64,000 nt of DNA, taken from DASYKT01 sp963718105 (GTDB lineage: Bacteria; Acidobacteriota; Blastocatellia; Pyrinomonadales; Pyrinomonadaceae). A model generated the notes under the pieces. The model saw only the letters and a list, made by a program, of their open reading frames with translations, made no database searches and was not told the DNA's origin. Made by a program: the position numbers and the translations under genes. Numbering within the stretch: position 1 is the stretch's first letter; every line of letters begins with the position of its first letter. Location: NCBI GenBank assembly GCA_963718105.1, contig OY970352.1, positions 1,674,001 to 1,738,000 on the forward strand, in the 5' to 3' direction. This document shows, piece by piece, positions 52,612 through 61,335 of the stretch.

Positions 52612-52812
52612 GGTCAGAACCCGAAGCGGCAGCGAGGGGTTTCTCATCGCCGCTAAGAGCAGGAAGTAGATATAAATTGCCACTAGCTTTAGCTAGTGGT
52701 TTAGAAAGCAGATCATTTCTATTCCTGGCTTTAGCCAAATGTTTGGATCAGGCTAAAGCCCAGCCCCTTGGTTTTCTAGGGAACCACTAGCTTTAGCTAG
52801 TGGCAATTTAAA
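52610..52812. repeat. Family A arm and family D inverted pair
   Basis: gaggtcagaacccgaagcgg with agcgaggggtttc (single family A arm, with a caggag-side change), then ttgccactagctttagctag (52678) and ctagctttagctagtggcaa (52787) as a family D pair enclosing ggctttagccaaa and aggctaaagccc hairpin arms. Confidence 0.75.
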
Positions 52813-52859
52813 GCAATTCTGACGCTGCCCTAAGTTCACCTTAGAGTTGTTTAGAAACT

Positions 52860-53453
52860 ATGAAGAAGCTGCACAACACAATCATTTATCTGATCGGCAT
52901 TCAGGCGGTAGGGAAATATACGGTCGCCAAAGAGATCGGGCGAATGACCGGCGCAAAGGTGATCGATAATATGGTGATAAACACGCCCGTTTATCAGGCG
53001 GCCGGTTATGACGGCAGGGACAAGTTTCGTTTTCCCGACACCGCCGAATCGCAGATCGAAAAAATTCACCGCGCGGTGCTGACGGTGGTGCGCGATTGCC
53101 CGCCGGATGACAGCTTCGTTTTTACCAACGTGCTGGACGCAAGCGAGCCGGGAGATAAAGCGTGGTATCGCCGGGTAGAGCGGGCCGCTAAACAGAGAAA
53201 GGCCGCATTTTTTCCGGTCTGGCTGACCTGTAAGGCCGGCGTTATCCGCAAACGGAAGAATACGCCGGACCGGAAGGCACGCCTGAAGGATATCGATCTG
53301 AGCAATATTTCATTCTGGAGCAATGAGTTTGAAGTGCTTAAAATGCCGCATCCGAACGCGCTGACACTGGATACATCTGATTCCGAAGCAGGAGAAACGG
53401 CAAAGCGTATTCTAAAGCATATTACCGATTCGGATAAGGCGAATAGGGAATGA
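52860..53453 (+). CDS. P-loop kinase-like protein
   Basis: A 197-residue protein whose N-terminus is IIYLIGIQAVGKYTVAKEIG (residues 8-27), a Walker A-like GxxxxGK-[YT] loop in which Tyr stands where Ser or Thr usually follows Lys, with Thr next. It resembles adenylate/shikimate kinase-fold proteins. No clear Walker B motif is seen; DDSFVFTNVLD is the best candidate. The end is Lys/Asp-rich. Substrate unknown; a nucleotide- or antibiotic-modifying kinase is possible. Codon and base use look like the neighbours. Confidence 0.7.
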   Translation: MKKLHNTIIYLIGIQAVGKYTVAKEIGRMTGAKVIDNMVINTPVYQAAGYDGRDKFRFPDTAESQIEKIHRAVLTVVRDCPPDDSFVFTNVLDASEPGDKAWYRRVERAAKQRKAAFFPVWLTCKAGVIRKRKNTPDRKARLKDIDLSNISFWSNEFEVLKMPHPNALTLDTSDSEAGETAKRILKHITDSDKANRE

Positions 53454-53483
53454 GAAATGCGGAATGAGAAACCGGCGTATCGG

Positions 53484-53725
53484 TAATGAGGTCAGAACCC
53501 GAAGCGGTAGCGAGGGGTTTCTTATCGCTGATAAAGAGAGAACCACCCCGTCAGCCGAAGCGGCTGCCACCCCTCCTTCGTAAGGAGGGGAGTTAGGACA
53601 TGAATAATAAGGTCAGAACCCGAAGCGGTAGCGAGGGGTTTCTTATCGCTGATAAAGAGAGAACCACCCCGTCAGCCGAAGCGGCTGCCACCCCTCCTTC
53701 GTAAGGAGGGGAGTTTAGGACAGGA
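53484..53725. repeat. Tandem duplication of a 121-bp family A/hairpin unit
   Basis: Two consecutive units starting at 53491 and 53612, each with gtcagaacccgaagcggtag, agagagaaccaccccgtcag, ccgaagcggctgccacccct and cttcgtaaggaggggag. The last portion is the same hairpin type that the IS1595 element entered at 48070. The remaining 53726-53922 gap contains a family E copy at 53852-53880 and no gene. Confidence 0.8.
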
Positions 53726-53922
53726 ATAGAACTGACGGACGGATTTACGCGGATATACGGCAAAATCAGTGAGAATCAGTTTAATTCGTCCAATCTGTGT
53801 CCTATTTCTTAAATTCGAGATTTTACCCTTTTGGCGGCAATCAGTTGAAAACACGCTCCATAACTGTCGCGTTTCTGCCTGTAAATCAGGTAGAATAGGC
53901 GAGAGCCTTAAACCAATTAAAT

Positions 53923-54270
53923 ATGGACAATCTGAAAATTGCGCGCGATGAAGAACTGCAAAAGGCGACCGCCAGCGATGAGCGTCGCGAATTTGACCGC
54001 AAAAAGCTGATCGTCGAGGTCGGTTTTAACGGCGGCGAAACTACCGGCATTGCCAACACCCGCGACATCGGTATCGGCGGTTTTTACCTCGCCACCAAGA
54101 CCGAGCTGCTCGAAGGCACGCTGCTTTTCTTCAAACTGGCGCTCGGCGATAAAGAAATGAGCTTGAGCGGCGTGGTCGTCTATAGCGACCCGGGCCAGGG
54201 CGTCGGCGTGCGGTTTCATAATCTGTCGGCCGATGATGAAGCGCACATTCGCGAGACTTTGGGATTGTAG
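53923..54270 (+). CDS. PilZ domain protein
   Basis: A 115-residue protein with a PilZ domain: DERREFDRKKL (RR at 21-22 and Arg26, the RxxxR c-di-GMP-binding motif) and the second motif DIGIGGFYL (residues 48-56, corresponding to D/N-x-S-x-x-G, with Gly in the Ser position). It ends YSDPGQGVGVRFHN. PilZ proteins bind cyclic di-GMP or act as motility and exopolysaccharide effectors. The changed second motif makes nucleotide binding uncertain. It stands alone between repeats and a GCS2-type gene. Confidence 0.88.
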   Translation: MDNLKIARDEELQKATASDERREFDRKKLIVEVGFNGGETTGIANTRDIGIGGFYLATKTELLEGTLLFFKLALGDKEMSLSGVVVYSDPGQGVGVRFHNLSADDEAHIRETLGL

Positions 54271-54533
54271 GCTGGAATTTTTTTATTATTCGCTTAGGTA
54301 TTGTTCGTGTATGTTGGTGTGATTTAGTGGTTTCAGTCTTAAGGTTTCTATTAAACGGCGATTTAAGACTGGAACCACGAAACGACACGAAGCAACACGA
54401 AAAAAGCGATGCGACAAGAGAAAACGCAAAGGACGCGAAGATCGCAAAGTAATTAACAGTGATGAATGGTAGTTATAATCTAAGAACCTCGCCATTTATC
54501 ATTAACAATTAACCGTTATTCATTAAAAAAATT
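54271..54533. other. Non-coding gap
   Basis: Contains ggtttcagtcttaaggtttc and a partner aagactggaaccacgaaacg, an imperfect inverted pair. No conserved reading frame is seen. AT-rich sequence follows up to the next ATG. Confidence 0.5.
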
Positions 54534-55658
54534 ATGTTCGATCAATTTACCATGGGGATCGAGGAAGAATTTCAGATCGTCGACCCGACCACAAGAGAGT
54601 TGAAGTCGCACGTTTCGGAAATTCTGGACGAAGGCAAACTGCTGCTGGGCGAAAAATTAAAGCCGGAAATGATCCAGTCGATGATCGAGGTCGGCACCGG
54701 CGTTTGCAAAAACGTGCAGGAAGCGCGCGAAGATATTTCCAAGCTGCGCTGTATCATCTCCGCGCTGGCGCGAAAAAAGGGAATGGAGATCATTGCCGCT
54801 TCGACCCACCCGTTCTCGCACTGGGGCGATCAGAAAATTTTTGACGATCAGCGTTACGACATTATTGTCGAAGAGCTGCAGATGGTCGCGCGCAGCCTGC
54901 TGATCTTTGGCCTGCACGTACACATCGGGATCGAAAGCCCCGAGCGAAGAATTCAGATCATGAACGCCGCGCGTTATTTTCTGCCGCACGTGCTGGCGCT
55001 GACCACTTCGAGCCCCTTCTGGCTGGGGCACAACACCGGCTTGAAATCCTACCGCTCCGAGGTGTTCAAAAAATTTCCGCGCACCGACATCCCCGATCAT
55101 TTTGAATCGCACCAGCAATTTCAAAGCTATGTCGATCTGTTGATCAAAATGAACTGCATCGACAACGCCAAGAAAATTTACTGGGACGTGCGCCCACACC
55201 CGTTTTTCCCGACGCTCGAATTTCGCATCTGCGATATCCCGACGCGTGTGGACGATACGATCGCCATCGCGGCGCTGTTTCAGGCGATCGTCGCCAAGGT
55301 CGATTCGCTGATCGAAAAAAATCTGGGCTTTAGGCTCTATCACCGCCGCCTGATACAGGAAAATAAATGGCGCGCGATCCGCTACGGGCTGGACGGCAAA
55401 CTGCTCGACCTGGGCAAACAAAAAGAAGTGCCGGTCAAAGACCTGATCCGCGAGCTGCTGGATTTTGTGGATGAAGTGGTCGACCCGCTCGACTCTCGCA
55501 AAGAGATAGAGCATATCCACACCATTCTCGACCGCGGGACATCCGCCGACGAACAGCTGAAAGTTTTTGAAGAGAACGGTAGCAACAACTTTTTACCAGT
55601 CGTCGATATGCTGATCAAAAATACGCTCGTGAATGTGCCCGAGAAGTGTTTTGATTGA
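54534..55658 (+). CDS. Carboxylate-amine ligase, GCS2 (YbdK) family
   Basis: A 374-residue enzyme with the family start MGIEEEFQIVDPTTRELKSH (the acidic GIEEE motif), VGTGVCKNVQEAR, ASTHPFSHW, HVHIGIESPERR and WDVRPHPFFPTLEFRICDIP. These match the glutamate-cysteine ligase type 2 superfamily. YbdK enzymes have weak glutamate-cysteine ligase activity; the physiological amine is not known. It has the length of the family (about 370). No glutathione synthetase gene is nearby. Confidence 0.92.
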   Translation: MFDQFTMGIEEEFQIVDPTTRELKSHVSEILDEGKLLLGEKLKPEMIQSMIEVGTGVCKNVQEAREDISKLRCIISALARKKGMEIIAASTHPFSHWGDQKIFDDQRYDIIVEELQMVARSLLIFGLHVHIGIESPERRIQIMNAARYFLPHVLALTTSSPFWLGHNTGLKSYRSEVFKKFPRTDIPDHFESHQQFQSYVDLLIKMNCIDNAKKIYWDVRPHPFFPTLEFRICDIPTRVDDTIAIAALFQAIVAKVDSLIEKNLGFRLYHRRLIQENKWRAIRYGLDGKLLDLGKQKEVPVKDLIRELLDFVDEVVDPLDSRKEIEHIHTILDRGTSADEQLKVFEENGSNNFLPVVDMLIKNTLVNVPEKCFD

Positions 55659-55663
55659 TTAGT

Positions 55664-55740
55664 CTATCGAGTTTATAGAGTCTGTTGAGTAAAGAGTCAG
55701 AGGTAAAAATTGTAGGGGCAGGTCTTGTGCCTGCCCTTCG
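55664..55740. repeat. Family F units and a small hairpin
   Basis: Family F-like units (gtctatcgagtttatagagt) precede the hairpin aggggcaggtcttgtgcctgc. Confidence 0.55.
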
Positions 55741-55847
55741 TCTTTGGAGATAAATCATTCCATTGAATGATATTGATAAAAGAACACGCTCAAGAATGTG
55801 TCCGAGAGTGCTTTAATTAGGAGAAGTTATCAGATTGACTTGGGAGT

Positions 55848-56648
55848 TTATACAGAATCTCGGTCTTCAACCAGAGCCGCGTCCCAGGTAGAAAAATTAT
55901 CCAGGTAAGACAGCAACAGAAAAAGGGCATAAGTTCTTTTTCGTTCTTTTAACAAAGGGATCAAAAGTATCAGTATTAATACGGTTAAAAGCATCCAAAT
56001 TATGCATAAAAGCGGGCTTAAATTAAATTCGATGAAAGAAACCAAGATTGTTATAAGTGTTATCTGTATGTAGTAGATCTCATTAATATTATCTCTTACA
56101 CTCTCCAGCCATTTTCGATCCTGGGTAACCGATCCGTATAAAGCGATTCCTTCCATTAAATCTTTATTTGTAAAATTGATAGTGTGTTCGATGGCGTCTT
56201 CAGTTATTTTCCTCACCATTTTAATATGAGACTTCATATCTGGATTTGACACGCTTCTGAGGTACACATAATCAAAAAAATCATTTTTATTGTTGAGCAG
56301 TATCGATGCTGAAAGATGCGGAGCCGGTTCGTATAGTTCGGATAAGCCAATTGCGCTAAACAATTTATTGATTAAATTAATTTTATAAAGCAAGGCAAAT
56401 CCTAAGCCCAGGAGATGACATATAATCTCCAACAAAAAAAGCCCGAGGCTGCAAAAAAGGATTATCAGGACTATACTGATTATTCCTGAAGATAAACTTC
56501 CAAGAGTTCCTAAATCAATACTTAATAATTTGTTGACAATTTCAAAGGTCAGCTCTCGTCCCAAAATTATCAGTAGGATAACAGAAAGAAAAATGGACCC
56601 AAGAGCAAGACGTGGGAACAGGCGCCAAAATCTCAAGTAGCTTTCCAT
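55848..56648 (-). CDS. AT-rich membrane protein of unknown function
   Basis: A 266-residue protein with about four or five hydrophobic segments (LGSIFLSVILLIILGRELTF, GIISIVLIILFCSLGLFLLE, YIQITLITILVSFIEFNLSP, IIWMLLTVLILILLIPLLKE) and a soluble central part (about 110-180, SHIKMVRKITEDAIEHTINF). No family recognised. Its composition is clearly richer in A and T than that of the genes around it, suggesting recent acquisition. It lies alone on the minus strand. It could be a phage- or defence-related membrane effector, but nothing in the sequence proves that. Confidence 0.68.
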   Translation of the reverse strand: MESYLRFWRLFPRLALGSIFLSVILLIILGRELTFEIVNKLLSIDLGTLGSLSSGIISIVLIILFCSLGLFLLEIICHLLGLGFALLYKINLINKLFSAIGLSELYEPAPHLSASILLNNKNDFFDYVYLRSVSNPDMKSHIKMVRKITEDAIEHTINFTNKDLMEGIALYGSVTQDRKWLESVRDNINEIYYIQITLITILVSFIEFNLSPLLCIIWMLLTVLILILLIPLLKERKRTYALFLLLSYLDNFSTWDAALVEDRDSV

Positions 56649-56824
56649 ATACTTTATTTTAGATAAACAAAATTAAAGCTGCAATAAAAATTTGAAGCGT
56701 CTAGGCGAGCATCGGAAGATCATCGGCCTCCAAAGATCACTGACATTGAGAAAGCTGTCCCAAACCTTTAAGATGGAATCTCAGCAATTTTACAAACTTA
56801 ACCAAGGGGCGAGAAATAATATAT

Positions 56825-57241
56825 ATGGCTATAGCAAACGGAATTACGCTCGATCAGGCGAATAAGGTGATCGCGGCGGCGCGCAAGCGGGCGAATAAGA
56901 TCAAGGTGATGATGAATATTGCCGTAGTGGACGCAGGGAATAACCTAACAGCGTTCGCGAAGATGGACGGCGCGTGGCAGGGCAGTATCGACATCGCGCA
57001 GGGCAAAGCTTATACGGCTCGCGCTTTTGATATGTCGACAAAAGACTTAGGCGCGGCTTCGCTGCCGGACGGCCCGCTGTTTGGCATCAACGCCAGCAAC
57101 GACGGCAAGATCATTATTTTCGCGGGCGGTATTCCGATTCTGGATCGCGAGGGAAATGTCGTGGGCGCGATCGGCGTTTCAGGAGGAACGGTCGAGCAAG
57201 ATCAGGACGTTGCCGAGGCCGGTGTAGCGGCGTACGCGTAA
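56825..57241 (+). CDS. GlcG/HbpS family heme-binding-like protein
   Basis: A 138-residue protein with the family pattern: ITLDQANKVIAAARKRANKI, MNIAVVDAGNNLTAFAKMDG, AQGKAYTARAFDM, PLFGINASNDGKIIIFAGGI and REGNVVGAIGVSGGTVEQDQ. It covers the whole domain and has no signal peptide. HbpS in Streptomyces binds haem, and GlcG occurs near glycolate genes; the ligand here is unknown. It is single-standing. Confidence 0.9.
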   Translation: MAIANGITLDQANKVIAAARKRANKIKVMMNIAVVDAGNNLTAFAKMDGAWQGSIDIAQGKAYTARAFDMSTKDLGAASLPDGPLFGINASNDGKIIIFAGGIPILDREGNVVGAIGVSGGTVEQDQDVAEAGVAAYA

Positions 57242-57297
57242 TAGCGGAATTTAAGGGCAGGCTTTGTATCTGCTCTTAGAAAGCCGCCTAAAGGTGA

Positions 57298-57346
57298 GCC
57301 TCAGAACGGAAACCCGGTCGCTATTGCTCCCGGTTCTGACCTCATT
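57298..57346. repeat. Single family A arm
   Basis: cccggtcgctattgctcccg and gttctgacctca, one arm of family A with a single base change in the core. The rest of 57242-57422 has no gene. Confidence 0.65.
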
Positions 57347-57422
57347 GCGGATGACGCGCCGCTAAATTAAAAGGGCGGCCACAGGTGCCGCCCCTACATT
57401 AATCACTAATCGTTAACCGTTA

Positions 57423-58442
57423 TTAGTTAGCGGCTTTGATCTGTCTCGCGTATTCTTCGGCGATGACGTGGTTGAACCAGCCGCGGTGGTGGCCGCCGGA
57501 GTGCTGGTTGTCTTCGGGCAGGGCGGGGATGGCGGCTTCGACGGATCTGACTTTCGGGGCCCAATCGGCAAACCCCACCGAATTATTTTGCGCCCAGGTT
57601 TTCAGCCATTCATAAGACGTGCCGTTGTCGCTCCAACTCACTACCAACTGCGCGTTATTTTCTTTGGCAAAGGCGAGGATGCGGTCCAGCACCGGCCCTT
57701 CCAGTTCGGCGATGGAGGGAACCTGCTGCGTCTGGCCTTTCATATTATCAACCTGCGCGGTGCCGCGCCGCAGATTAAAGACGGCCGCTTTTAACCGAAT
57801 GCCAAGCTGCAGATCGTCGGTCAGCCATTGCATCGGGCGCACGAACGAGCCCCAGGTCGGGCTGCCTTCCACCATGTGTTTATGCCGGTAGCCCGTCTTA
57901 AATAACGTGTCGTCTTCAAAGTCGTTGGCGCAGCCGAGATAGAGAATCACTTTCGGCTTGCCGATAGAGCCCGAAAAGCGTTTTAACGAGATCAGCGCCT
58001 GTTCGCCTCCCGAGGCCGCAATGCCGAGATTTACCACACCGAATTTCTTTTGATAAAAACCGTCTTCGCCGGTATTAAGAATGAGGTCGAGCTGCGCCGG
58101 GTAAGACATGTCCGCGGGCAGCCCGGTGCCCTGGGTAAAAGAATCGCCGGAGGCAAAAATGAGATTTTCGTAACCCGCAAAATCGTCCTGAAAATTTACC
58201 GTGCCGAGCGCATTTGTACGGACCTCCTGCTGAAAGTCGGTGGTTTTAAAAAGATGCACACCGGGTTTGAGCCGCGTGCCAAGCTCTTCGTCATACTGGT
58301 ATGACTGAAGTATCGAGACCTGGTAAACAGGCAGGAAAGTACGCAGAATGACTTCGGCAATGATCAGCATTACAAAAGTCGAGATCAAAAAAGCAAAAAT
58401 GCGTCCCAGGCAGGAACCACGGCGGCGATCAGGGTTTTTCAT
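57423..58442 (-). CDS. Membrane-anchored SGNH/GDSL hydrolase-like protein
   Basis: A 339-residue protein with an N-terminal anchor (RIFAFLISTFVMLIIAEVIL, residues 14-33). The catalytic domain has FASGDSFTQGTGL (nucleophile Ser in GDSF), LGIAASGGEQALISL, and YLGCANDFEDD, which provides the Gly/Asn blocks; the end EDNQHSGGHHRGWFNH carries a possible His block. Family members act as acyl esterases or acyltransferases on surface polymers. It is distinct from the GDSL protein at 30674. It faces the periplasm by its anchor. Confidence 0.82.
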   Translation of the reverse strand: MKNPDRRRGSCLGRIFAFLISTFVMLIIAEVILRTFLPVYQVSILQSYQYDEELGTRLKPGVHLFKTTDFQQEVRTNALGTVNFQDDFAGYENLIFASGDSFTQGTGLPADMSYPAQLDLILNTGEDGFYQKKFGVVNLGIAASGGEQALISLKRFSGSIGKPKVILYLGCANDFEDDTLFKTGYRHKHMVEGSPTWGSFVRPMQWLTDDLQLGIRLKAAVFNLRRGTAQVDNMKGQTQQVPSIAELEGPVLDRILAFAKENNAQLVVSWSDNGTSYEWLKTWAQNNSVGFADWAPKVRSVEAAIPALPEDNQHSGGHHRGWFNHVIAEEYARQIKAAN

Positions 58443-58444
58443 AA

Positions 58445-58530
58445 ATTAGTCGAGCGAGTCTATTAAGTCTATCGAGCGGATCAATTCTGACTCGACAGAC
58501 TCAATGGACTCGCTAGACTCGATAGACTGT
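58445..58530. repeat. Family F repeat inverted pair
   Basis: gtcgagcgagtctattaagt and gactcgctagactcgataga are 9-bp gagtct-type units in inverse order; the pair can form a hairpin between two minus-strand genes. Confidence 0.65.
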
Positions 58531-58533
58531 ATT

Positions 58534-58686
58534 CTACTTGTGTCGCTTAAAATATTGAATCTCGCGTTCGTGTTTTTCGGCGGCTTCCTTTGTTTTAAAG
58601 GTGCCGAGGTTTCTGCGCTTGCCGGTTTTCTCGTCTTTTTTGATCGAATATATACGGTATTCGCCTGATTTTAACTTGCGTATCAT
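58534..58686 (-). CDS. Small basic conserved protein (50 residues)
   Basis: The sequence starts MIRKLKSGEYRIYSIKKDEK and ends with AAEKHEREIQYFKRHK. ATG 58686 has AGAGGTAC upstream; the longer frame extends into a repeat and is rejected. Lys/Arg/Glu-rich, with a two-strand start and a helical end. Proteins of this pattern are widespread small conserved hypotheticals, as I recall. It may bind nucleic acid. It is followed by a family F repeat. Confidence 0.72.
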   Translation of the reverse strand: MIRKLKSGEYRIYSIKKDEKTGKRRNLGTFKTKEAAEKHEREIQYFKRHK

Positions 58687-58737
58687 AATCGTACCTCTGA
58701 TCTTTGATACGCAAGGAATATGCCAATTAGGACAGAA

Positions 58738-58846
58738 ACGGAGTCGGAACCCGAAGCGGTAGCGAGGGGTTTTAAAAACGTAGAAGGATAAAGCGATAAA
58801 GGAACCACAGACCAAAACCCCTCGCTACCGCTTCGGGTTCTGACAA
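58738..58846. repeat. Full family A palindrome
   Basis: Arms cggaacccgaagcggtagcg and cgctaccgcttcgggttctg, both of the gaggggt subtype, with a spacer of about 45 bases. A perfect-arm version unlike the mixed ones. Confidence 0.8.
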
Positions 58847-58848
58847 AC

Positions 58849-59589
58849 CTAGTTTGCCGATTTGCCGCAGGCGACCTCATAGGTGCCGGCGTTATTGCAC
58901 TGAAACGGCTTGGTGTAATCGGTAGGCTGCCCGCAGGTATAATAGAGATAGATCGCATACCAGAGGGCCGCGCGGTAGTTGTTGCAGCCAAAGGGACCGC
59001 CGGCGCACTGTTGATTACGGATGTTCATCGCCTCCCAGCTCATATTCATCCACTTCAAATAGTAAGCGCCGATCATTTCGCCCGTCCGGTCGTCGCCGCC
59101 TGAGCAGTGAACGTAGACGACGGTAGTCGGCTGCGAGAAGGTGAGGATCTGGTGCAATCTTTCGGTACGGGAAATGAGCGTATCGGGCAGCCAGGCGTCG
59201 AGATTGAGCGCCATGTATTTCGTCACGGCTTCTTCCCGCAGCGGAGCATCAAACGGGCAAAGCCCGGTGCCTTTTGTTTCCCAAAAATCGAACCATCCCT
59301 GGCCCGAGTTGGCTTGAAAATATTCATACTCGGAGACGATCTGCGGAACCTCGCCAGCGTTTTCCCATTGCTGCAGGTTGATGTCGTAGACCTTGTAATC
59401 GGCGGGCATGATAATGTTCGATTTTCGGCCCGCGCTGTTGATTGCCGACTTCAGCCCGGAATAGTTAAAGCTGTTGTCGTCGTTCATCGGCCTGGCGCCG
59501 CGAAAGAGATAATTCGTGCCGCCCTCGATCGCCTGGACGGAATCTACAAAATGCACATTGCCCACGTCGCTTCCATTTGTACTGTCCAT
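58849..59589 (-). CDS. Protein tyrosine phosphatase-like protein
   Basis: A 246-residue soluble protein with the CX5R loop YVHCSGGDDRTGEMIGAYYL (Cys162, Arg168), the signature of cysteine-dependent tyrosine/dual-specificity phosphatases. Upstream lies GARPMNDDNSFNYSGLKSAI, and a possible general acid Asp in WLPDTLISRTERLH. Several Cys residues in the C-terminal part (QQCAGGPFGCNN, YYTCGQPTD, QCNNAGTYEVACGKS) suggest disulphides, yet no signal peptide is seen. It may act on phosphotyrosine, phosphoinositides or an unknown substrate. Confidence 0.8.
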   Translation of the reverse strand: MDSTNGSDVGNVHFVDSVQAIEGGTNYLFRGARPMNDDNSFNYSGLKSAINSAGRKSNIIMPADYKVYDINLQQWENAGEVPQIVSEYEYFQANSGQGWFDFWETKGTGLCPFDAPLREEAVTKYMALNLDAWLPDTLISRTERLHQILTFSQPTTVVYVHCSGGDDRTGEMIGAYYLKWMNMSWEAMNIRNQQCAGGPFGCNNYRAALWYAIYLYYTCGQPTDYTKPFQCNNAGTYEVACGKSAN

Positions 59590-59682
59590 AGTTTTTATTC
59601 CTTTAGCTCTGCCTATAAATCAAATCTTTTGCCTGTAAACTGCACATATTTATAGAACGATAGATTAACGATGTAGTAAACC

Positions 59683-59794
59683 CGGGAGCGCCGGTGTCCC
59701 GCCGGCAAGCGCGACTTGCTCGCGCTAACTATCGTAATCCAAGGCTTTCCAGATCGCTGCGCGATCCGAGCCGGCGGGACACCGGCGCTCCCAA
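59683..59794. repeat. Family C palindrome
   Basis: Arms gggagcgccggtgtcccgcc and ggcgggacaccggcgctccc enclose gcgcgacttgctcgcgc-like and gatcgctgcgcgatc hairpins. It occupies much of the gap 59590-59869. Confidence 0.8.
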
Positions 59795-59869
59795 GTAGAG
59801 TCGAATGTTAACCGATAACTTGTTTTGCCTATAAACTCCGAGACTTTTTCGACTTTTATAGATAAAGCC

Positions 59870-60412
59870 TTACTCCTTTTCCAGCAGGGCCAGCATCTTG
59901 GTTGGCGTATTGAGGTTGCGGTTGGTGGCCAGGACGCCGAGTTGTTTTTCCAACCTGGGTTCTTTGAAAAAACGCGATTCGCTAAAACCCACGCGGAACA
60001 TCATATAAAGCTCACGGCCCTGGAATTTGAAAACCTCAGTCTCGGAATTGCATTCGTCCAAGAACTTTTTCATCGCGGCCCTGGCGGGCAATTCGTCATA
60101 AAAATTGATATAAGTTTTGGCGCCTTCGGGCGGGTTTTTGAACGGGTTGTTCTTGAGCAAAGCCGCCAGCTCGGCTTGCGAACGGAGCATTACCTTGACC
60201 TCATAGCCGAGGTTGTCTTTCAGATGCTTTTCGATCTTTGCCGTCAGCTTCTTTTCGTCTTTTTCTTTAGTGTCGAAAATTATATTGCCGCTGGCGATAT
60301 ACGAACGCACGTTTTCGAGTTTAAGTTCGGTGAAAAGCTTTTTCAGCTCATCCATTTTGACGTTGCGCTTGCCGAGGTTCATTCCGCGCAGAAATGCAAA
60401 GTAAGTGATCAT
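59870..60412 (-). CDS. DUF1697 family protein
   Basis: A 180-residue protein beginning ITYFAFLRGMNLGKRNVKMD, with LFTELKLENVRSYIASGNII and FFKEPRLEKQLGVLATNRNL, the conserved segments of DUF1697. Its length is that of the family. The function is not established. It lies ten bases from the next gene on the same strand, with which it may be co-transcribed. Confidence 0.92.
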   Translation of the reverse strand: MITYFAFLRGMNLGKRNVKMDELKKLFTELKLENVRSYIASGNIIFDTKEKDEKKLTAKIEKHLKDNLGYEVKVMLRSQAELAALLKNNPFKNPPEGAKTYINFYDELPARAAMKKFLDECNSETEVFKFQGRELYMMFRVGFSESRFFKEPRLEKQLGVLATNRNLNTPTKMLALLEKE

Positions 60413-60421
60413 AATTTAATT

Positions 60422-61282
60422 TCAATTCGGGCGATTGCCTTTACGAAAATCATAGATTATCCGGCCGGTGACTTTGATCGGTTTGCCGCATCTGATGGTC
60501 GGGGTGAACTTCGACATTTTGGCGGCCTGGATCGCAGCCAGCCGGGCTTCGCCAAATTTCGCATCGGACGTAGCCGAGATAACTTTACCGGTTTCATCTA
60601 TGGTCACGTTAACGATCACCGTGAGTCCGGATCCTACGCTCCGGGTCATGGTAAAGAAACTCGGGTGGATCAGGCTTTTTGCATAACCGTTTACGATCCC
60701 GATCTCCAGCTCATGATGTTTGAAATCAAGGCCCGCTATATCTTTATTGGACCTTGCCAGATAAAGCGACTTGATCACTTCACGCCAGGCGTTTTCGCCC
60801 GCGACAGCATCTTTATCGGTTCGCAGATAGATCACGGTAATGAATCTGTTGCCTAAAAGAAAAGGGTAAATTTCACCGGAGCTCGACTCATTATTATAGA
60901 CGCCGAGGTAGCGATTGCCGGATATGTCACGTCCGTTAAGAGAGAGGCAGGTGCCTTCCTGCCGCGGGGGATCAAGAGGGGTAGCCAGGCCTTCGTGGAC
61001 CGCATTAACATAGAGCGTATTTATCACATTCTGCATGCGCTCATAATCTTCCTGCGATCCCGGACTTGCCAGCGGTGATATTAAAGAGATCAATACATTC
61101 GTCCCTTTTTTTGACAGCAATATATTTTGAATATCTGAAGTACTTTGATCCGCTATATTCCAATCCGACGGGTAGCTGAATTTGAGCCCGCCGCTGTCGA
61201 AAGTCTTAAGCGGTTTGGCGGGAGCCTGCGCGAAACCTGAAATAACCGAAAATAAAAAAACAAATACTACCGCTTTTTTCAT
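60422..61282 (-). CDS. Secreted protein with TonB-C domain
   Basis: About 286 residues. ATG 61282 gives a signal peptide (MKKAVVFVFLFSVISGFAQA); an in-frame start at 61300 would add six residues. The N-terminal 180 residues resemble the PsbP/DUF1795-like fold (GGLKFSYPSDWNIADQSTSD), and the C-terminal part is a TonB-C domain in a modified form (GSGLTVIVNVTIDETGKVIS, AKFGEARLAAIQAAKMSKFT). The usual proline motif is missing. It differs from the 6768 and 8819 proteins in its N-domain. Function unknown; a periplasmic role is inferred. Confidence 0.8.
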   Translation of the reverse strand: MKKAVVFVFLFSVISGFAQAPAKPLKTFDSGGLKFSYPSDWNIADQSTSDIQNILLSKKGTNVLISLISPLASPGSQEDYERMQNVINTLYVNAVHEGLATPLDPPRQEGTCLSLNGRDISGNRYLGVYNNESSSGEIYPFLLGNRFITVIYLRTDKDAVAGENAWREVIKSLYLARSNKDIAGLDFKHHELEIGIVNGYAKSLIHPSFFTMTRSVGSGLTVIVNVTIDETGKVISATSDAKFGEARLAAIQAAKMSKFTPTIRCGKPIKVTGRIIYDFRKGNRPN

Positions 61283-61335
61283 GCAGTCATTAAACATCAA
61301 GAGAGTGGTTCTTGTAAACAGGTTTTAGCGGGGAA

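Noticed and set aside
59825..60856. A 343-residue plus-strand reading frame across 59825-60856
   Set aside because: It spans two well-supported minus-strand genes (DUF1697 and a TonB-C protein) and shows no domain.
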